64,000 bases of DNA, from positions 17,819 to 81,818 of the forward strand of contig NZ_JAGSCS010000005.1 of assembly GCF_018128025.1 (NCBI RefSeq), read 5' to 3'. How positions within the stretch are numbered: the first letter of the stretch is position 1; each line of letters opens with the position of its first letter. Made by a program: the position numbers and the translations under genes. Positions 58,766 through 64,000 of this stretch are shown in pieces. Source of the stretch: Proteiniclasticum sediminis. Lineage in GTDB: Bacteria > Bacillota > Clostridia > Clostridiales > Clostridiaceae. Under the pieces are notes generated by a model. It was given only the letters and a program-made list of their open reading frames with translations, made no database searches and had not been told where the DNA came from.

Positions 58766-60247
58766 TTAGTACTTGTCCTTGGCATATTCCTGGGACTGCT
58801 CGATGAGGAGATTCTGCCGGGTATCCCAGAGTTTCTGGGACAGATCCACATAGAAATTGTGGGGATACTCCAGACGAAGAACTTCCGGCCAGAGCTGACT
58901 GATTTCCTTCTTGGCATAGTCTCGGATCTCCAGCACCGTGGGGCTGTTATACACGAGCTTTCCATTCTTGAAGATCTGCCTTTGGAGCTCCTTGACGTAG
59001 TACTCCGTGAAGGTTCTTCGCTTCCAGGTGTAGGTGGGATCAAAGATGGTCAGGGGCTGGGTGGTATCGAGAACCTCATCATGCTCGCAGATGAGGTCGG
59101 CCACGGCCAGATCGCTTTTTTTGGAGTAGATACGGTAGATTTTCTTGAAGTGGGGGGTGGTGATCTTCTCCTGATTTTCGGAGATCTTGATCTTGGGAAT
59201 GACCACGCCTTCCTTTTCCACAGCCACCAGTTTGTAGACGCCGCCGAAGACGGGTTCGCTCTTGGCGGTGATGAGGCGTTCCCCCACACCGAAGATATCG
59301 ATCTGAGCCCCCTGGGCCAGGACGTCCTTGATGATGTACTCATCCAGGGAGTTGGACACAATGATCTTCACATCCTCATATCCGGCTTCGTCCAGCATAC
59401 GGCGGCTTTCCTTGGTCAAGTAGGCGATGTCGCCGGAATCGATGCGGATGGAGCGGGGACGGTGTCCATTGGGAACCACATATTCGTCAAAGACCCGGAT
59501 GGCATTGGGAATTCCCGATTTCAGAACATTGAAGGTATCCACCAGGAGGGAGCAGTTGTCGGGATAGACTTCCGCCCATCGGCGAAATGCCTCATATTCC
59601 GAATCGAAGAGCTGCACCCAGCTGTGGGCCATGGTGCCCGTGGCGGGAACATTGAACATGATTTCCGCCAAGGTATTGGCAGAAGAGGTACAGCCGCCCA
59701 CAATGGCAGCCCGGGAACCGTAGATGGCTCCATCATAGCCCTGAGCCCGGCGGGAACCGAATTCCAGCACGGCCCGGCCGTCAGCTGCCCGCACGATGCG
59801 GTTGGACTTCGTGGCGATGAGGGTCTGATGGTTCACGGTGAGCAGGATCATGGTCTCCACAAACTGGGCTTGGATGATGGGACCCCGGACCGTGACCAGA
59901 GGCTCATTGGGGAATACCGGGGTGCCTTCGGGCACCGCCCAGACGTCGCACTTGAACTCAAAATTCTCCAGGTAGTTCAGGAAGCCTTCGCTGAAGGTTT
60001 TCTTTCCCCGGAGGTAGGCAATATCCTCCTTGGTGAAGGTGAGGTTTTCCAGATACTCGATGAGCTGATCCACACCGGCCATGACGCAGAAGCCACCGCC
60101 GTCGGGAACCCGACGGAAGTACATGTCAAAGTAGGCGATGGTCTCCTCCACACCATTTTCCAGGTATCCGTTGCCCATGGTCAGCTCGTAGAAATCGGCC
60201 AGCATGGTGAGATTTCTTCCGTTGCGGACATCAATTACTCGTTCCAT
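58766..60247 (-). CDS. pncB: Nicotinate phosphoribosyltransferase
   Basis: A 493-residue NAD salvage enzyme making nicotinate mononucleotide from nicotinate, PRPP and ATP. Recognised by MLADFYELTMGNGYL at the N-terminus (the DLYKLTM-like family start), EFGSRRAQGYDGAIYGSRA with the catalytic region, and IRIDSGDIAYLTKE with PRPP-binding residues. The length of about 490 is that of the Gram-positive type. ATG 60247. A Fur-type 15-bp box lies on its promoter. Confidence 0.94.
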   Translation of the reverse strand: MERVIDVRNGRNLTMLADFYELTMGNGYLENGVEETIAYFDMYFRRVPDGGGFCVMAGVDQLIEYLENLTFTKEDIAYLRGKKTFSEGFLNYLENFEFKCDVWAVPEGTPVFPNEPLVTVRGPIIQAQFVETMILLTVNHQTLIATKSNRIVRAADGRAVLEFGSRRAQGYDGAIYGSRAAIVGGCTSSANTLAEIMFNVPATGTMAHSWVQLFDSEYEAFRRWAEVYPDNCSLLVDTFNVLKSGIPNAIRVFDEYVVPNGHRPRSIRIDSGDIAYLTKESRRMLDEAGYEDVKIIVSNSLDEYIIKDVLAQGAQIDIFGVGERLITAKSEPVFGGVYKLVAVEKEGVVIPKIKISENQEKITTPHFKKIYRIYSKKSDLAVADLICEHDEVLDTTQPLTIFDPTYTWKRRTFTEYYVKELQRQIFKNGKLVYNSPTVLEIRDYAKKEISQLWPEVLRLEYPHNFYVDLSQKLWDTRQNLLIEQSQEYAKDKY

Positions 60248-60295
60248 ATAATCACCATTTCCTCTGTATTTTTCAAAAAGTTTCGGTTTAGTCCC

Positions 60296-60301
60296 ATTAT
60301 A
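60296..60301 (-). promoter_or_regulatory. -10 element of pncB
   Basis: Minus-strand TATAAT (60301-60296); a CTGAAA at 60324-60319 gives a 17-base spacing. Confidence 0.6.
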
Positions 60302-60308
60302 GCAAAAT

Positions 60309-60323
60309 TGAAAATGATTTTCA
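60309..60323 (-). promoter_or_regulatory. Fur-type site at the pncB promoter
   Basis: TGAAAATGATTTTCA, a perfect 7-1-7 inverted repeat overlapping the -35 region of pncB. It shares the AAATGATTT core with the znuA site. Confidence 0.8.
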
Positions 60324-60404
60324 GGAAAATGTCAAAGGAATAGCTTCTTCCCCCGTGAGGAATAATGTAAATGGAGTTTTCTTTTCAATTGTCGCCCTTT
60401 GGGG

Positions 60405-60410
60405 TACAAT
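60405..60410 (+). promoter_or_regulatory. -10 element of the helicase gene
   Basis: TACAAT with TTTTCA (60382-60387) 17 bases upstream; moderate match. Confidence 0.5.
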
Positions 60411-60458
60411 AGACATTTACGGCCGGGGTTCCCGGAGACAGAAATGGAGGTCAGGGTT

Positions 60459-62183
60459 TTGGAATTGGATCAGTATCAGGAAAGCGCATATCGGACAACG
60501 GAGAAAAGGGTACTGGTGGTGGCGCCGCCAGGATCCGGAAAAACCACCGTCATGCTGAGGCGCCTTCGGCATCTTCTCGAGGGCGGCGTCAAGGCCGCGG
60601 AGATTCTCGTCCTCACCTTTTCCAAGGCTTCCGCCGTGGAGATGGAGGAGCGGTTCCGCGGGGAGCGGGGAGAAAAACCCTTCTTTGGCACCATCCACGG
60701 CCTCTGCTACAAGCTGCTCCGGGAAAAGCGGGGAAACCTCGCCATGATCTACGGCAAAGAAGAGTATCTGCTGAAAGGGAAGATCCAGAAGGAACTGAAA
60801 CTGGATGTGGAGGATACGGAGTCCATTCTTCGGGACATTTCCCGGTTCAAAGTCTGGAGTCATCTGCAGGAAGGGGAGAATAACCCCACCTTCAAGGATG
60901 AGCTCTTCCGCCAGGCCTTTGCCCTCTACGAGAAGGAGCGAATGGCCAAGGGGCTTCTAGATTTTGACGATCTCCAGATCGAAGTGCTGAAGGCCCTGGA
61001 AAATCCCGGGGAACTTCAGCGCCTCCAGAAGCGCTACACCCATCTCCTCATCGATGAATTCCAGGATCTGGACCCCGTACAGCTGAAGATCATCCAGGTC
61101 CTCTCCCGGGGCCAGTCCCTCTTTGGGGTCGGGGATGAGGACCAGTGCATCTATGCTTTCCGGGGCTCGGACCCCCGGGGGATGATCGATTTTGAGGAGA
61201 TGTTTTCCGGAAAAAAGCTCTACCTCAAGTACAACTACCGGAGCACGGAGAATATCGTGAACTATGCGGGCGAAGTCATCCGCTTCAATGCCCTGCGCAA
61301 TGCCAAGGAGCTTCGGGCCAGCCGCAAAGGCACCCGAAAGATCACCAAGATTTTCCCGGAAACCCAGGAGCTCATGCTCATGGACATCGCCCAGGAAATC
61401 CGAAAGGGCCAGTTTGGCAGTTACGCCGTGGTCTACCGGACCAATCGGGAAGGTATGCGGATCAAGGAATATCTTCGCCGGGAAGGCATCCGTTTCTCCT
61501 CCCGGGACCGGTACAACTTCTTCTCCAGTTTCATGGCCCAGGATCTTCTGGACTATCTCCGGGCAGCCTATCAAAATGACCGGAATGCCTTTTTGCGCAT
61601 CGCCAATAAGCCCTTCCGCTACATGACGAAGGAGGATATGCGCCGCATCCGCCAGGGGGAGGACCTGGCCCAGGTGCTCCTGGATCCGGAAAAGAACAGC
61701 TACAGCATTCTGAAAAACCGGGAGTTTCTAAAAGACCTGGCCGGGATCAAAGGGAAGCCCACGGCCAAAGTGGTGGACTATGTGGCCCGGGTCCTGGGGT
61801 ATGAAGAATACCTGGAAGCCTACGCCAAACGGACCGGTCGGGATCAGGAGGATCTCCTGGAGGATCTGGAGGAGCTCAAGGAAGTGGCCGCCCTCTATGA
61901 CAATCCCATGGATCTTTTGGCGGCCTCCAGCGAGACCACCTCGGAAACCTCGGAGAACGTGCTGCTTTCCACCGTCCATGGGGTGAAGGGACTGGAGTTT
62001 GACATGGTCTTTGTGGTCAATGCCGTGGAAGGCTACATGCCCCACAGCGCCTCCCTCTCCAATCTGGAGGAGGAGCGGCGGATTTTCTACGTGGCCATTA
62101 CCCGGGCCAAGGAAGAGCTACATATCTATAGCCCCAGATTTATTCATGGAAAAGAGAGAAAAAGAAGCCGTTTCGTACTATAA
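60459..62183 (+). CDS. UvrD/Rep-type superfamily I helicase
   Basis: A 574-residue helicase: motif I VVAPPGSGKTTVM, motif Ia-type ILVLTFSKASAVEMEERF, motif II LLIDEFQDLDPVQ, motif III GVGDEDQCIYAFRGSDP, motif IV LKYNYRST and motif V/VI VHGVKGLEFDMVFV with IFYVAITRAKEE. Shorter than PcrA/UvrD (about 720), lacking much of the 1B/2B insertions, so it belongs to a compact group. The TTG at 60459 has GGAGG at 8 bases; ATG 60444 (5 residues longer) with GGAG is an alternative. Role in DNA repair or replication restart. Confidence 0.9.
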   Translation: MELDQYQESAYRTTEKRVLVVAPPGSGKTTVMLRRLRHLLEGGVKAAEILVLTFSKASAVEMEERFRGERGEKPFFGTIHGLCYKLLREKRGNLAMIYGKEEYLLKGKIQKELKLDVEDTESILRDISRFKVWSHLQEGENNPTFKDELFRQAFALYEKERMAKGLLDFDDLQIEVLKALENPGELQRLQKRYTHLLIDEFQDLDPVQLKIIQVLSRGQSLFGVGDEDQCIYAFRGSDPRGMIDFEEMFSGKKLYLKYNYRSTENIVNYAGEVIRFNALRNAKELRASRKGTRKITKIFPETQELMLMDIAQEIRKGQFGSYAVVYRTNREGMRIKEYLRREGIRFSSRDRYNFFSSFMAQDLLDYLRAAYQNDRNAFLRIANKPFRYMTKEDMRRIRQGEDLAQVLLDPEKNSYSILKNREFLKDLAGIKGKPTAKVVDYVARVLGYEEYLEAYAKRTGRDQEDLLEDLEELKEVAALYDNPMDLLAASSETTSETSENVLLSTVHGVKGLEFDMVFVVNAVEGYMPHSASLSNLEEERRIFYVAITRAKEELHIYSPRFIHGKERKRSRFVL

Positions 62184-62241
62184 TATAGGATGACGTAAAA
62201 TCGTCACAGGTTGAACTAATTTGAGTGAAATAGGAGTAAAT

Positions 62242-63207
62242 ATGAGAATAGAAATCGGATCCAATGAGGCAGGCCAGAGACTGGACAAGTTTCTGCGCAA
62301 ATACCTGAAGGACGTACCCCTGTCCGCCATCTTCAAGACCCTCAGAAAGGGCGATGTCCGGGTCAACGGCGCCAAGGGAAAGGAAAAGCAGTTCCTGGAA
62401 GTGGGCGATGTCATCGAAATCAAGTACCTGACGTCCAATGCGCCCAAGGAGAAAAAGACCGTTCCCGAAGTGGAACCGGAGTTCAAGGTCACCTATGAGG
62501 ATGACAATATCCTCATCGTGGAAAAATGGCCCGGCATCCTGGTCCATAAGGATATGGCCGGCACCGACGTGACCCTCACAGACCAGGTTCTATCGTATCT
62601 GGCCCAGAAAGGGGAGTATGTGCCCCGGGAAGAAAAGACCTTTTCCCCGTCGCCCGTAAACCGACTGGACCGGAACACCTCGGGCCTCGTCATGTACGGG
62701 AAAAACTTTGAAGCCCTGAAGGCCCTCAATGAGATGATCCGGGACGGACGCATCGTGAAAAACTACCTGGCCATCGTCCAGGGAAGAATCAAGGATGGAG
62801 AATACCGTGCCTACATTGAGAAGCGCGAAGATAACAACATCAGCAGCATTTCCCAGGAACCGGGACCCATGCGCAAAGAAATCGCCATGACGGTGAAGAC
62901 CCTGGAGTCCTCCGGCCTCTTTTCCCTGGTGGAGCTGGATCTCCTCACGGGCAGAAGCCATCAGCTCCGGGCCCATCTAGCCTCTTTGGGCAATCCCATC
63001 ATCGGGGACCGCAAATACGGAGACAAGAAGATCAACAGCTTCTTTGCCAACAAGTATGCGCTGAATTTCCAGTACCTCTATGCCTATAAGGTTACCTTCA
63101 AGAATCCCGACGGGAAGCTGGAGTATCTGGGCAACAAGGTCATGACGGAAAAACTCCCTCCCCTGTTCAAGAAAGTAAAAACGGATCTCTTCAAGTTCGA
63201 TTTATAG
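62242..63207 (+). CDS. RluA-family pseudouridine synthase
   Basis: A 321-residue rRNA or tRNA pseudouridine synthase: an S4 domain (about 1-75, EAGQRLDKFLRKYLKDVP) and a catalytic domain with Asp in VNRLDRNTSG (about residue 145) and the RSHQLRAHLASLGNPIIGD motif. An RluC/D-like enzyme; target not deducible. ATG 62242 follows AGGAG by 5 bases. The TTG at 62221 adds seven residues with no site. Confidence 0.92.
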   Translation: MRIEIGSNEAGQRLDKFLRKYLKDVPLSAIFKTLRKGDVRVNGAKGKEKQFLEVGDVIEIKYLTSNAPKEKKTVPEVEPEFKVTYEDDNILIVEKWPGILVHKDMAGTDVTLTDQVLSYLAQKGEYVPREEKTFSPSPVNRLDRNTSGLVMYGKNFEALKALNEMIRDGRIVKNYLAIVQGRIKDGEYRAYIEKREDNNISSISQEPGPMRKEIAMTVKTLESSGLFSLVELDLLTGRSHQLRAHLASLGNPIIGDRKYGDKKINSFFANKYALNFQYLYAYKVTFKNPDGKLEYLGNKVMTEKLPPLFKKVKTDLFKFDL

Positions 63208-63220
63208 CACGGAGGCACTT

Positions 63221-64000
63221 ATGAAGCAGATGTCAACCGGAAGGGGCTTTGCATATCTTTCCATTGCGGAGCTTCTCGTCAAGATCATGTCCCTCATCTA
63301 TGTCCCGGTCCTCGTGCGGATCCTGGGCGATGTGGGTCACGGCATATATGCGATTTCCTATGAGGCTTTTACCCTGATCTATGTCCTCACCAATGAGGGT
63401 ATCCAGCGGGGAATCTCCAAACTGATTTCCGAACTCCATGCCCAGGGGAATCCCCGGGATGCCGTCCGGGCGTTTCGGCTTTCCCGCACCATGCTGATTT
63501 TTGCGGGACTTGTGGCCTCGCTCCTGCTCTACATCATGGCACCCTACATCGCCAATGCGTCGGACACAGCCCAGGCGACCCTGTCCATTCGTGTGCTGTC
63601 GCCCACGATTCTCATCACCTCGGTGCTGGCCGCCTACCGCGGATATTTCCTCGGCCGAAGCTTTGTCACCGCCAACGCCCTGTCGAAGATTGTGGAACAG
63701 CTGGTCAATGTGGCGGTATCGCTTCTGGCGGCATATCTTCTCATGCGCGTAAGCCTGGTGTACGGTGTGGCCGGCGGTGCCCTCGGCACCAGCATTGGCG
63801 CCCTGGCCGGAGTGGCCCTCCTCATCCGGGAGTACTACAAGGCCCGCCTTCACAAGGTGAAGCGTCAGGATCAGAATCCCGATGCCGTACATCACACGAA
63901 TCAGGAGCTGGTGCGGCGGATCTTGTCCTATGCCATGCCCATCACCTTGACCGCAGGCATGATGCACATCGGCGGATTCATCGACATGTTCATCGTGAAC
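63221..64000 (+). CDS. SpoVB/MurJ-like polysaccharide flippase, N-terminal part
   Basis: The frame is open to the window end (260 codons). It is a MOP-superfamily flippase with at least six hydrophobic segments visible. Typical features are the start MSTGRGFAYLSIAELLVKIMS and YVPVLVRILGDVGHGIYAI, then AAYRGYFLGRS and GAGGALGTSIGALAG-like segments. SpoVB-type proteins move lipid-linked oligosaccharides or peptidoglycan precursors. ATG 63221 is 5 bases after GGAGG, 13 bases after the pseudouridine synthase stop, suggesting an operon. Confidence 0.85.
   Translation, partial: MKQMSTGRGFAYLSIAELLVKIMSLIYVPVLVRILGDVGHGIYAISYEAFTLIYVLTNEGIQRGISKLISELHAQGNPRDAVRAFRLSRTMLIFAGLVASLLLYIMAPYIANASDTAQATLSIRVLSPTILITSVLAAYRGYFLGRSFVTANALSKIVEQLVNVAVSLLAAYLLMRVSLVYGVAGGALGTSIGALAGVALLIREYYKARLHKVKRQDQNPDAVHHTNQELVRRILSYAMPITLTAGMMHIGGFIDMFIVN

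Noticed and set aside
58859..60343. 494-codon plus-strand frame opposite pncB
   Set aside because: Shadow of pncB, which has all family motifs.
1..64000. CRISPR arrays, tRNA/rRNA genes, insertion sequences, prophage
   Set aside because: No regularly spaced repeats, no cloverleaf sequences with CCA-type ends, no transposase or integrase domains were found by reading both strands.

Overview
The window looks like chromosomal DNA of a Gram-positive (Bacillota, Clostridia-like) anaerobe or oxygen-sensitive organism, with GC in the mid-50s by eye (not counted). Evidence: strong AGGAGG-type ribosome sites, frequent TTG and GTG starts, TTGACA-17-TATAAT promoters, the tig-clpP-clpX-lon-engB chaperone/protease block, a PPi-type phosphofructokinase, clostridial-type flavodiiron protein, a class B sortase with a sorting-signal substrate, oligoendopeptidase F and a SpoVB-type flippase. 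I saw no rRNA, tRNA, CRISPR array, insertion sequence, phage gene or integrase. The gene order looks like a stable chromosome.

Layout. 1-3.8 kb: 3' end of tsaD, a membrane-anchored alpha/beta-hydrolase-fold protein without its nucleophile, DUF4256, HtrA protease. 3.9-5.8 kb (-): Ric iron-sulfur repair protein and FprA (NO/O2 defence). 5.9-7.9 kb (-): GntR/YtrA-type regulator plus ABC exporter under a large palindrome. 7.9-9.9 kb (-): ABC-F ATPase. 10-13.3 kb: MacAB-like export operon. 13.4-20.1 kb: membrane proteins, a 29-residue membrane peptide gene, an MFS exporter with an unusually long ArsR-type regulator, AbrB-type membrane protein, YciI-like protein. 20.1-24.2 kb: Lrp regulator, aspartate ammonia-lyase, Fur-family regulator, phosphofructokinase. 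24.2-26.8 kb: divergent zinc/manganese ABC uptake genes (znuA / znuCB) around a Fur-type box.

26.9-37.6 kb: PH-domain protein, PepF, rhomboid protease, DUF1232 protein, RNase H, two tandem HTH-TPR regulators, then (-) UbiB-like kinase, phasin-like protein and PspC. 37.7-43.1 kb: AlaX editing protein, cysteine desulfurase, ThiI, a 49-residue Cys-rich protein, an unknown membrane-anchored protein and a TIM-barrel isomerase. This stretch holds a sulfur-transfer set for tRNA thiolation. 43.1-49.7 kb: trigger factor, ClpP, ClpX, Lon, EngB. 49.9-55.6 kb: PerR-like regulator, MFS transporter, and a TetR-controlled two-permease ABC exporter. 55.7-58.7 kb: QueT-like transporter, two-domain fasciclin surface protein and divergent class B sortase. 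58.8-64 kb: nicotinate phosphoribosyltransferase, UvrD-like helicase, RluA-type pseudouridine synthase, and the 5' part of a SpoVB/MurJ-like flippase.

Three 15-bp 7-1-7 sites of Fur type lie on promoters of znuA, srtB and pncB, suggesting one metal-responsive circuit across metal uptake, surface anchoring and NAD synthesis. The most unusual items are the 29-aa peptide unit at 15.6 kb, the Cys-rich partner of ThiI at 41.2 kb, the fasciclin/sortase pair at 56.4-58.7 kb, and the tandem HTH-TPR regulators at 32.5-35 kb.
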